From NCBI GenBank assembly GCA_012934845.2, contig WNNJ02002117.1, positions 1-64,000 of the forward strand: 64,000 nucleotides of DNA, read 5' to 3'. A program made the position numbers and the translations under genes. Position 1 is the first letter of the stretch, and each line of letters begins with the position of its first letter. The stretch comes from Pomphorhynchus laevis (lineage: Eukaryota; Acanthocephala; Palaeacanthocephala; Echinorhynchida; Pomphorhynchidae). Below the pieces are notes generated by a model that saw only the letters and a program-made list of their open reading frames with translations, was not told the origin of the DNA and did not search any database. Positions 46,985 to 57,800 of this stretch are shown here, piece by piece.

Positions 46985-49900
46985 AATGAGAATAATCGCT
47001 TCTAGATCCTATCTGAGTATGTAACATGCATATTACATATTAGCGTATCAAGAGTCAAAAATAAGCTGGGAAGCACTAGGTTTCTAATAAAAAATATTAC
47101 TAATTTAATCCGAGTATATTGGATTGGTATTTAAAAAACTGGATTAATTCTTTTTAGAGAATTGGAATACGCAACCCACGGTGGAAATAAAAATGAAAAG
47201 CGAATTTAAAAAAATGAAAAGCGAATTTCCTTGGCTTGCAAATAACAATACGAAAATTCATTAACAACATAAAAAATATTTTGAAAGTAAAAGTTTTATT
47301 ATTTAACTTTTTGCGAACTATTAACAGATATTAACAACAATAGAGTGAGTCATCTTTAAAAGATATAAAATTACGTAACTATACAGTATTGTTCATTGTT
47401 TTATTTAGGGTATTTCGCTGCCTTTATGACTAGTTTGTAAGATAAGGTGATGATCATTTATGCTTAAATTTGTCAATAAGGAAAGGTAATGTTAATCAAT
47501 GTTTGAATTTACCAGTGAGCAAGAGGCGATTTCCACGAATGAGGAATTTGTTTCGTTCTTTTTAGTAATTGAGTTATTCCCTTAGCAGAATAAAGTGATA
47601 ACATTGTTAATATTATAATTGAGTGCTATTCTCATCAATAATTAAAATAAAATTTAATTTATAAGATTTATCTTTATTTAAAGTTTTTACTTTAAATAAA
47701 ATGCTTAAAGAAAATACATGAGAATCGTACCATGATTGAAAACTATGTGCATTGATTGTAATTGATGACAAAAATAAAATCGAAATATATAATGATGCTA
47801 TTTTTTTAATTAATTTATGCATTTCATTTCGTTGTTTATAAAAACAATGAACCCCCTATCAGACACTTATTGATCACATGGTCAAAAAATGGCTGTCATC
47901 ACAAAATTTGTAAAGCATCCAGAACAACTATTTTGAGCAGTAAAGAATATTAAATCTAAATTGGCTCTTGTTAACATCACAGATGCATTGATTTGTTATG
48001 TCGAAATATTGAACATAAATTTAAATTTCATTCGATTGATATTGCTTTTCAATTGAGCAGAAACAATTATAAATTAATTATTTTTGTAATACACATACCG
48101 TCTTTAAATGGTGGACTAAGTAGTTTTAAAGATATTTATTGCACAGTAATCTACAATATGCATAAGCTCAGGTACATAATATGGCCTAAGAATTTTACAA
48201 ATGTAATTCAACAAAATTCCACTCAATGTGACAGTCCAATGTTGACTAGTGTCGAAAATTGTGTTATTAAATGTATCATTCAATATGATACATATATATT
48301 ATTTATTTTTTGACAACCTGTATGTAAGGACGGAACCCTATGCTAACGGCATCAACTACCAAGATAGATGAAGATTGTTTCACGGCTGGCAACAAAATTG
48401 TAATACAAATATACTGAACAGAGAATAATAGTCATAGTGACAATTGAAAAACAAACAAACAAACGACATTTGCAAATGACTGCCATCTTCCTCCATTATT
48501 TAAATATAGTGCACGCCTCATATGGAAACACTGTCACTTTATGGTAAAAATGGTTCACTACACTGGTGAAATTGCGGCGCATAAAGGGGTGCCTTTGATA
48601 GAGTAGTCGACCTTGTGACTTGAGTATTCCTGCGTTTCAGAAATTCAAGGATACGTCAGACTTGCGGCAGTCAGTGTAGCATCATTGGGTGCTATTGTAT
48701 CGAGAAGGATACACATCTCATAAAACACTAACTACTGAATTTATGTAGCAGCAGTGCCAACCCAAGTATATATTGGCAAAACAGGTGAAATTGCAACATT
48801 TTGAAATCATTTTGCTCGATTCAAGCAAAAATTATATTTTGCCATTTTCCTTATCAAGTAAGCTAAGTTTTCTTTACTTTCTTTTGCATTAAAGGTAGTA
48901 GTAGTTTTCTTTAATATATACACTGTAAAATTGTTATTAATTACATTTATCTGAAACTATATATGTATAGTTATAATATAATCATTTGAAGAGGGCTCTC
49001 GGACAGCCGAAATATTAGTTAAAAAACAAATTGTGTAATTTTTCTCGGGGATGACCGCCATAGAAAGATTAAATTTGACCCGAATGTAATTCTGAACGAT
49101 ATAAGTTACATAATATTATGAATTAATTATTTATATTCATTAATTTTATTACATTACGTTATAAATTAAGTTATTATATACATTTATTTATAAAGCTTTA
49201 ACGTACGACAATTAAGCACGTCATATCGATTTTGATCTGTACCTATTGCTTTGCTATCTATAATACTATTTAAAGCAGGATAATTAATTAGCCACTAGCG
49301 TATATGAGAACAATCATATTTATGTTCATAACATTTGATTTAAAGTAGAACACGGTTTATCTGTTTTATTGTGTATTGAAGCTTGGCAGCAATACAAGAG
49401 TATAGTAGTATATTGTAAAGCATACAGTAGACCACAATTTTGTATCAAAAATACAAATGAGTTGCAAATTTAAGGCACATTTATAATCTGTCTGATGACT
49501 TAAATCTATTTGTTCAATAACGGTACTTGGATTCGATAGATAAATCAGAACTAATAATATTTAAAATTTAATATGATTCGTACAAAATGAATGTATTTTA
49601 CACCTTTATAATTCATCAGCGATTCTTCTATATGATGATGTTTCAAGTAATTTTATCTAAATAATCCGTTCAGCTTATACGTGCTAAATCAATGTTGCTA
49701 AATAATGTTGTGATATATATAGTTAATTTATGCGAATTATGAAGATACTGTGCTTAAGTATAACTTAATAGCAAAACTTGATTCTTTTAAATAGCAAAAT
49801 AAGTGAAATTAAAAATATTATTAACTAAATGATTTTTTCGAATGAAACTAATCACAAATTCATTGTACTTCTCATTCACTGGTAAATGGATTCTCTTATT

Positions 49901-50408
49901 TAAAAATTAAACAATAATTAAGCAACAATTAAGAACGTTAGATACTTTCACAATAAATAATATAGCAACATAGTTTTACATGTTCTAGACACCAAAAACA
50001 AAATATTAGCAAGTAAAAATAAACTTTTTTTATTTTTTTATAATTTTTAAACACAAACAAAGCATTCTTTTTACATATAAATGGATTTTTCTCAAATGGG
50101 TTCCGTCACTTCACTTAATGATAACTTCAGTTAATGGTGACTTTAGTTAATGGTAACTTTAGTTACTTGTTTATGATAATTTTTTTAATAATTATTATTA
50201 TCGTTTAAAAATAATTTAATTGACTTAGGTTTTCGCAAATGGATATCAAATTAAAATTAAACGTTCAAGAATGGGCAACATTATAAAATATTAAAATATA
50301 ATGTCTAAAGATGGCTAACTATGCATTCGAATAATTGCAGACTTTGTTCTTTGTGTTTTAAAACAATCATTTTCTAGTCAAGTTGGAGGTGAAAACTCAT
50401 TAGACAAA
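46985..50408. other. AT-rich stretch with no supported gene
   Basis: Two short ORFs drew attention: a signal-peptide-like start on the - strand at 47822-47613 and a + strand ORF at 47993-48313. Neither is assigned. Near 48985-49020 there is a hairpin GGCT...AGCC followed by GAAATATTAG that resembles a worn hammerhead. Nothing else stands out. Confidence 0.55.
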
Positions 50409-50700
50409 ATGCTATCAGTGACACTATCGGCTCTAAGTCGAATAAGGTTTATTGAAGGAAAATATATGTTCGCATCTACTAGCACAACGAGGGATATATA
50501 TACGAGAATGAACATTGTGAGAATGAACTTTTTCTGCGATATGATCGAGCGGTATTTCGAGAACATGTGCGTTTTTAACAATTTAATTCCAACATGTGTT
50601 CACAAAACTGTCAATTCCATATTCAGATATCATTCGCATGGCCAGAAATCTAAATACGGCGAGCGTGTAATACTCGTAGAAGGTAGAGTTTTCTTTCTAA
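50409..50700 (+). pseudogene. Fragment of the R2-superfamily LINE endonuclease domain
   Basis: The frame reads MFASTSTTRDIYTRMNIV, MIERYFENMCVFNNLIPTC, SKYGERVILVEGRVFF. It aligns by eye with TT...ARLDV...ERTFIDVCIFN...KRSKYDERIIDVERAVF of the element at 25.1-25.5 kb. The Asp residues of the core are not kept. It is an old, isolated fragment showing that the family has more than one copy here. Confidence 0.65.
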
Positions 50701-50715
50701 TAAGTCATTGCTTCA

Positions 50716-51254
50716 ACTTCTGCATGAATTAGGAGAGGAATGAATTTCTTATGAAGGAAAGCTCAACGAATTGTTGCTATCAGAAGCAAACAAATTGTAA
50801 GCAGGTTGTACCTTAAAAAAGAAAATGATTGTGTTTTAACGCACGAAGAACAATCTCTGTGATCATTCAAATGACAAAAGAGTAAAAGTAAAAAATAAAA
50901 TAATAATACAAAACGCCACGCATAAATAAACAAATGTTTGTTGATAAATACACTAAACATAAATAAACAAATGCTTGCTAGGTGTATTCATGACAGTCCG
51001 AATTCCCAATAGCCATACAAAATTTTAAACTTAAATATGGTTCCAATTAGTTGGATTAGAAGTAAGACAGAAACTCTTCTCCAGTGTCAGTATATTATTA
51101 CATTTTTTCACTCTAGCAGAAAAACGAAATCAGAGAAGGTGTATTGGAAATGATCCAATAAAAGGTGTACTGTGAGATTGATTATAAATGGAGCTCCAGA
51201 GTTTAGTGTTGTCGGTAGCTACATGTGATATCCAAAAATCTACGAATTACAACT
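50716..51254. other. AT-rich stretch
   Basis: I see no gene or repeat in it. Confidence 0.6.
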
Positions 51255-51560
51255 GAAATAACTGAAGGAATGGGTTAAAGGGGAATAGGAAGAAAATAGT
51301 AAGTAGGGCTGATAGGGGTGATAGGGGAAGGGAAAGGAGAAGGAAAGAAGAGGAAGGACTGAGGGGAAGGAGTAAAAGAGAAAAGAGGGAAGGGAATAGG
51401 GGTGAGAGGGGATGGGATGATTGGGACGGGTGAAGGGGAATGGAAAGAAGGGAAGAGGAGAAGGGGTAAAAGTGAAATTGAGAAAATCGGGGAATTGGGA
51501 GAAGGTGATATGGAAAAAGGGGAAAGTGGAAGAGGGAATGAGAGGAGAAGAATAATTTAA
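51255..51560 (+). repeat. Purine-rich (GA) tract
   Basis: About 300 bp almost entirely G and A on the + strand, with many GGGG and GGGAA runs, in a region otherwise AT-rich. No fixed repeat unit. It lies about 0.7 kb upstream of the cysteine-rich gene. Such tracts can form triplex or quadruplex DNA; no role is shown. Confidence 0.85.
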
Positions 51561-52244
51561 GGTGATAATAATAAGGTTATATGGAATGAGAGGAGAATAA
51601 TAATATCGGGTTTTCTAGGCTGATTAATGGTGAAGCACGTAAAAAAGAAGAAGGGATGCGTTGATCAGGGTATGATGATTAAAATTGTTTGGAAATATTA
51701 TAACGAACGGTTGGTTGGCATTCATGAATTTCTTACCGGTCTTAAAAACACAATTAAACTAGATTTTTGATTTTTCTTATATTTGTAAACTTTTTCTTTT
51801 TTAAAATTACAGGTGTCAAAGTCTTGTGTAGGACTATTGGGAATTATGACTAAATCGAAATAAAAAAGCGTTTATCGCTGTGTATTAAATTTAATAGACA
51901 GTGTTTAATATATGCACACTCGTTTATCAGACATGAGTACACGATCTGTACAGTCGTAGTTTATATTCCAAACTTAATGTGCCAGTTAATGATACTTCAT
52001 AGATAAAAGCAGATATATCAACTCATAACTATGCTAACATATAAACATAACTACACCGATTTATTGTATTTATTAAATCAAATTTATTACAAATCAAATA
52101 TGGATTTACAAGTATTTTAATTTTCCTCAGCAAGTTACAAACATAAGCGGAAACACTTCTAACTTGTGATAAATCATAATTTTACTTGTTTTTTAATAAG
52201 CAATATTTCTTCTATTATATAACTGTATTTGTTACACATTTCAG
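51561..52244. other. Stretch upstream of the cysteine-rich exon
   Basis: AT-rich; probably holds the 5' end or an intron of the following gene. No promoter motif can be fixed. Confidence 0.5.
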
Positions 52245-52266
52245 AAAACACGGAAATAACAACGAA

Positions 52267-53073
52267 ATGGTACATGATATAACTAATAATTACCCACGCG
52301 TATCTCCATCTGGCTTGCACAGCTTCGATTGTGATGATGATTTGCTAAACGAATTCTCGGACACTTGCTCATCGCCAAGCAACCGCGAATTTCAACCTGA
52401 AGTAGGGTCCGGATTCTGTGGTCGCAATTGCTACCAGTGTAACTCATCATGCTGTGGAAACGGAGGGTGTTGTTTCAATGACTGCTGTGGTGGTCATGGA
52501 ATCTCCAGTGGCGGATGTTGCAAATGTCACTGTAATATCCTAAATTGCTCATGTTCTAACGACTGCAGCAAGGTTTACCGCCAAGTGATCCATGTCGGAC
52601 CTCCCCCACCAAGGAATGTAATCTGCAGATACCGCTTGCCAACACCTAATCCGGACGTTCTCGACCGTACATACTGTATGCAACCCCAACAAAGGATTAT
52701 ACATAATATATTCGAGAAACCGTTCAAACCTCCAATGGTTATAAGGACTAGGCAGGTTATGGGTCCTCAGCCACCCGATGAAGTTGTAAATCACTGTCAA
52801 AGAGTACCGCCGAGCTGTAGACATCAATGCTGTTCGTCACCATCTCCTTCATGCTGCCCAAATTGTGGACAACAAGGAGGTCACTGCAATTGCTACTGTT
52901 GTGCTCCTAATGGCTTCGACGGCCAGTGTATGTCATCGCAATGTTCTCCGTGTGGTGATTGCTTCTCATCATGCGCTCAACAGCCATGCCATCATTCTAG
53001 CTATTCGCCTATAAACTGCGGTTATGGATCACCATCCTGTTCTATTCCATTTCCATGTATTCCTACCTGTTAA
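52267..53073 (+). CDS. Cysteine-rich protein of unknown function
   Basis: A strong acceptor (TTGTTACACATTTCAG) ends at 52244, so the coding exon probably starts there with ATG at 52267, giving 268 residues and TAA at 53071-53073. The open frame extends upstream but that part looks like intron. Residues 25-95 are Cys/Gly/Ser-rich (NCYQCNSSCCGNGGCCF). The middle has no Cys-clusters but Pro-rich strings (VGPPPPRN, YRLPTPNPDVLDR, VMGPQPPDE). The C-terminal 90 residues are again Cys-rich (CCSSPSPSCCPNCGQQGG) with many CxC and CC pairs. No signal peptide is seen after ATG 52267. GC content is clearly above its surroundings. Possibly a metal-binding or disulfide-linked structural protein; family unknown. 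Confidence 0.75.
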   Translation: MVHDITNNYPRVSPSGLHSFDCDDDLLNEFSDTCSSPSNREFQPEVGSGFCGRNCYQCNSSCCGNGGCCFNDCCGGHGISSGGCCKCHCNILNCSCSNDCSKVYRQVIHVGPPPPRNVICRYRLPTPNPDVLDRTYCMQPQQRIIHNIFEKPFKPPMVIRTRQVMGPQPPDEVVNHCQRVPPSCRHQCCSSPSPSCCPNCGQQGGHCNCYCCAPNGFDGQCMSSQCSPCGDCFSSCAQQPCHHSSYSPINCGYGSPSCSIPFPCIPTC

Positions 53074-53077
53074 TAAA
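53072..53077 (+). promoter_or_regulatory. Possible polyadenylation signal overlapping the stop codon
   Basis: AATAAA overlaps the TAA stop of the cysteine-rich gene. It may be chance; another signal further down is possible. Confidence 0.3.
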
Positions 53078-53784
53078 TGTGAGGTAGGAACTAGCATAAA
53101 ATAGGATTATATAATCTAGTAGCACTCTAATGGAACTGTCGGTTCCATTTTCTTTAACATGAAAAGTAACCTCCTAACAATTTAATAATCAAGTAAACGT
53201 GATATATCGTACCGGTAAAGGCCACGTGTTAATTATATTACTAAAATCAGACAAAATACTGATTTTTTTGCGGCCAATATACTACGATACGATCGGAATT
53301 CCAATTACGTAAACTTTTTACAAATAAACTACAGTTTATTTAACATCCCAATACTATCACATTTCTACAGTAATCGAAGAGCATCGCGGTCGACCAAACA
53401 AACATAATGTTTTGTCAAAAAACGTAATTTACAGACAAATTAATAAAAGCAGCTTTTATTAATATATACTATTATTACTTTACAACTTTGAACATTACTT
53501 TAACGGTATATATATAATTGACGTGACTAGCTGATCGGTGGTACAACTGCGCAGTAAAACATCATACGCCTTATATTTAAATGGGTAAAAACAATTACGA
53601 TAAGTAGTGGTAGCGTGTCGTTATACAAAATAACAACACACTCAAATCATTTACAATACTACAAGACGCACAACGCCCTAGCGACATTATTAATAAATAT
53701 CGGTTGTTAGCAACTTATACCTAACGCTGAGTCGAAATAAGGAATTAAATAACACCCTTTGTTATCATATAATCTAAAATAATA
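53078..53784. other. Intergenic stretch
   Basis: Moderately AT-rich. I see nothing in it. Confidence 0.6.
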
Positions 53785-54030
53785 TAGCAAATCAAATCAG
53801 CTAACTGAGTCTACGTATTGTTATATAATTATAAAATAAACAAAACATAATAATGCTAAATCAAAATTTAATAATTAAATAATAAAATTAATAATTGTTT
53901 TTAGATTTTCTATAATTTAAATCAAGTTAAAATAAAAAATTGAAATTTAAAATAATCGTCATTTTTATAAATTGACTAATAAATAACAGACATTGCATCA
54001 GAATAAGAATTAGAAGTCATCAGAATGTTT
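53785..54030 (-). mobile_element. Penelope-like terminal repeat tail, inverted copy
   Basis: Starts CAAATCAGCTAACTGAGTCT and ends near AGAAGTCATCAGAATG, matching 36479-36720. It is inverted relative to the RT copy that follows. Confidence 0.78.
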
Positions 54031-54744
54031 AGGTTATTCAAGTTAGGACATTCGGGACATTAGGTTATTTAGAATATATTCATCTAATAAGCTTCAAAGT
54101 CAACAGTTAACTGAAAAAATACAAACAGAATTGTTTTAAAAAAATCCAATTTGTTTCTTTTAATTGTAATTGTTTATAGAATGAAACCGAATGAACGAGA
54201 ATTTATTCTCCTTCATTCGGGAACTTGATGATAGAGTTCCCGATAAATTCCTAATGATTATAGCAGCAGCTATTGAAATATTGAATTGGACCTTTTTATC
54301 GAATAAATTGTCGTTTATTTGGTTCCATTCTATAAACAATTACAAACAGAATATTTATCATAAAAATAGAATTTATCAGAACTCAAAGTCAAGGGAAAAA
54401 GTTATCGTTCGTTATTTTCGCACTGTGATATATTAAGATATTCTACAATTCCATATTCGCAGATTGTTATGCTTACCTACCGTGAATACGAAAATCACGT
54501 TTTAAATTCACTTATGTCCAGAGTACAATATATCACATTCGTCTAATTTATTGATATTAACACATATTTTTATTAAAAGAAAATTGTAATAATTAATTAT
54601 TTAAATAATTAATTTTTTAATAATTAAATATTTAATTTATAAATTTTCTAACAAAAAAGAAAAGAGGATTACTATCGTGATCAAAATAATCAATAATAAA
54701 AATATTTAATAGAGATAATTAATAATAAAAATATTAAATATTAA
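54031..54744. other. AT-rich stretch between terminal repeat and RT body
   Basis: Contains ATTATAGCAGCAGCTATTGA at 54258-54277, a match to the hammerhead-like hairpins of the 17.1-kb foldback. Otherwise nothing is seen. Confidence 0.5.
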
Positions 54745-56525
54745 TAATGCTAAGGCTGAAAATTTATTAAAACTACTCTCCTCTCGGATTTGGGAAAAAA
54801 TTCATTGCTTTAATAATAAAACTATACCTATATTATACTGGAATCCAAAATTACATAAAAATCCAATAAAACCTAGGTTCATATGTAGTGCGTTTAAATG
54901 TACATTAAAACCACTTTCTGTCTATATGAATAAAATACTTAAAGTAATTAAAGCACATTTTAAAAAATATTGCAAGGTAATCGAAATTAATACTGGTATA
55001 AAACACTATTTCAGTATTAATTCTACAAAAGAATTTTTAGAACAGACAAAAGGAATAAATTTTTAAAATATAAATACATACGATTTTAGCACGCTTTATA
55101 CAAATCTAGATTTAGTAGATATTAAAGAAGCGTTAGTAAAATTAATTAATCTTATATTCGGAAAAAGATATACATATATATGTTATAATAATTATAACGC
55201 CTATCTAACAAAAATTAAACCATCAAATAAATATAAATATATGGATAAAATTGAATTAATTAGAATCCTTAAATATTTTGATAAATCAAAATTATTTAAA
55301 GTAGGGACATCTATATTTAGACAAATAAAAGGTATTTCTAATGATAGGTAATAGTAGCCCAATTATAGCTGACTTGTTTTTAAGCTTTATAGAATATGAA
55401 TTTGTTCATAACTGTGTAAAAACTAAATCTAAACAATATAAATATATGAAATATATGTTTCGATACATTGATGATATATGTGTATTTAATTCTAATAATT
55501 TTTATTCAATTAGTGAGCACATTTATCCAGAAAGCCTTATTCTTAATAAAACCAATATTAATGATAAAGAAGGTGTCTATCTAGATATGAACATTAAATT
55601 AACATTAACTAAAACTACTATTAATTTATATCGTAAAGATGACATATTCAAATTTACGATAAACATATTTTTGCATGAGCATTCATGCATACCATATAAT
55701 ATAAAATATAATACATTAAATAATCGTTAAACGTATCAATAAGAACTATAAATTCAATAGAAAACACGATCGCACTACTCCCTTCACAACCACGTGCATA
55801 CTGAATCTGCAACTCGTATAACAGGTGAAATATGAACTTCAACCTAAAAAGATGTTTTCAAAACACGACACTATGCTTCTACGTATACGCCAGTAAGTGC
55901 ACATTTGTGCTGCTATAGCCGTAGTGTCTAAAAACGACCGTTTCGTTTTGGACGGCTATAGCAGTCATGCCACATTGTGAACTTCGCTTTGACGGCTATA
56001 GCCGCAATTGTCCGTCAACGTTTAAACTAGGTTACTATAAAAATAACATCAAGCAGAAAATAGTAAAATATATAAATCAACACAATAATATAAAGAATAA
56101 ATTTAAACTCTTAAGTGGCAAATTTTTATGGATGGATAATAAATAATATACTTTGCATTAGAATAAGATACTAGATAGTTATTTCAGAGGAAATACATCA
56201 TTAGCATGTATTTGGCCCCGCTGCTATGTTGGGTAGAGGAGTTAGGGGCCGAAACCTGATAGCATAGCAGTTCCTCCTGATGACCTCTAATTCTTATTCT
56301 GATACAACGTCTGTTATTTATTAGTCAATTCATAAAAATGACGTTTATTTTAAATTTTATTTTTTATTTTATTTTTTTAACTTGATTTAAATTATAGAAA
56401 ATCTAAAAACAATTATTAATTTTATTATTTAATTATTAAATTTTGATTTAGCATTATTATGTTTTGTTTATTTTATAATTATATTAAATACGTAGACTCA
56501 GTTAGCTGATTTAATTTGTAGATTT
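54745..56525 (+). mobile_element. Penelope-like element, broken copy with terminal repeat
   Basis: An RT body on the + strand carries PILYWNPKLHKNP, CTLKPLS, YDFSTLYTNLDL, NSSPIIADLFLSFIEYEF and YMFRYIDD, in the order of Penelope-type RTs, and ends with the FLWMDNK-type C terminus. A terminal repeat follows (56146-56520), ending CAGTTAGCTGATTTAAT. Related to 45057-46240 and closely alike where both exist. The 5' part is missing, there are several breaks, and a foreign 0.3-kb segment sits inside. Confidence 0.8.
55727..56020. mobile_element. 0.3-kb insertion within the Penelope-like copy
   Basis: The segment is absent from the related copy at 45.3-45.5 kb. It contains a perfect 13-bp inverted repeat (55909-55921 with 55951-55963, CTGCTATAGCCGT) and a third GACGGCTATAGCC. 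Its ends are CGTTAAACG and CAACGTTTAAAC. Class unknown. Confidence 0.6.
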
Positions 56526-56994
56526 AAACATTGAAGTTGTGAATATGTGAATAAACGAAGATATTTATCTACATAGATTGTTGCGGCGATATATGCAGAT
56601 ACACGTTGAGTTGTAATTTTGTAAGGAATTGATATCAGTGCAGTAATGCACGCAATATTATTGACGTCTAATTTATTTCGACTCTCTCCGACTAGACTGA
56701 ATAAAGGGGCGGTGTAAAAAAAGAATTCCGGATCGAGCTTGGGTTTTTAAACAACAGCGTAGTTTAAGTGGCAGAACATATCTGCAGTTCGAGATAAATG
56801 TAAGTCTTCGAGATATGAAGAAAGAGCAAGGCCGAATACGTGTAAGTAGGGATACAGTTGTTGATAGGAATTGGGAGAATCACGTTTTATAGAACGATTT
56901 TTTAAATCTACACCATCACTTAGGTGTTAAAATATCCGTATTGCATCAAGGAGAACTTATACTCCGTCTTTTGAGTGCGTCTACGTCTCCGTCG
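56526..56994. other. Stretch between Penelope-like and LINE sequences
   Basis: Base composition is closer to balanced than the rest of the window after about 56690. I see no feature. Confidence 0.55.
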
Positions 56995-57400
56995 ATTTGA
57001 CCACACATCCACTATATTGCCCAACTATCCTGACCCACCATACACATCCACATCCGCATCAAACTCCGCCATCTCGTAACTTTTCGTCTCATCGATGTCG
57101 ATTACCCATAGTTCATAAACGTCCCTTTCTTAGACGACACTCGCCCCACCTCTCTATCGCTGGTTTCCAGTCATTCCCTCTGACCACGTTCCCAATTACT
57201 CTAATAACTACGGTCACTGATCATTCCTCGTCGCCGCCCCATCTTCTTGAATCAGCTCCATCTCGGCGTCCGCCGCGCTCCATCCTTTATCACATTCAAA
57301 TACCTCCTCCGATCCCACCTTCTCGACACATTTTTCTCTCGTGGTCATATAAGCGTGTGCCAGCACGCATTTGCCACGTAAAAATAATTCATTTTTTATA
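56995..57400 (+). pseudogene. LINE 3'-end fragment, inverted relative to the main LINE
   Basis: The frame reads SRNFSSHRCRLPIVHKRPFL, RRHSPHLSIAGFQSFPL and ends in a 3' UTR with CATTTGCCACGTAAAA. The same region occurs on the - strand at 57810-58170. It is the C terminus of ORF2 plus 3' UTR only. Confidence 0.75.
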
Positions 57401-57800
57401 TAGACCTTAATTATCGCTTAGGATTCTGCATTAACGCAGAAATAATGACCAGTAGTCAGCAGAAAAATGAACCAGAATACTGCATTAAATTAGCTATTTA
57501 AATACTGCATAAAATTGAATCTATTTTTATATGTTATTACATTTGCGGTCTAGCTGTTTGCGCAACGTCCGTCGTGACGTGAATAGGGTACATCATTTAG
57601 TACATTGAAGGGAGAATTATAGGGCGCAGTTGCTGATATGAAGTAATCATAACGATGACAAATATGAAGGACATCAATTCTTGAATTTGATGACCTTAGC
57701 TTGGTCAATCATATTAATTTCTAGTCAATGTGATACACAAACGTTAGAGAGTACGTTAAGTGAGTCCTAAGCTGATTTAATTAATAACAATGAATAAAAA
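57401..57800. other. Spacer between two inverted LINE 3' ends
   Basis: AT-rich, no feature seen. Confidence 0.6.

Noticed and set aside
47613-47822. A - strand ORF starting like a signal peptide (MHKLIKKIASLYISILFLSS)
   Set aside because: AT-rich codons easily give hydrophobic starts. No following exon was found, so a gene is not supported.
47993-48313. A + strand ORF with a faint serpin-like YKLIIFVIHIPSLNGGLSSF
   Set aside because: The resemblance covers only about 20 residues and lacks the reactive-loop region; too weak to call.
56997-57410. A 137-codon Pro/His-rich ORF as a possible host gene
   Set aside because: The same sequence occurs inverted at the end of the LINE at 57.8-58.2 kb; it is LINE ORF2 C terminus and 3' UTR.
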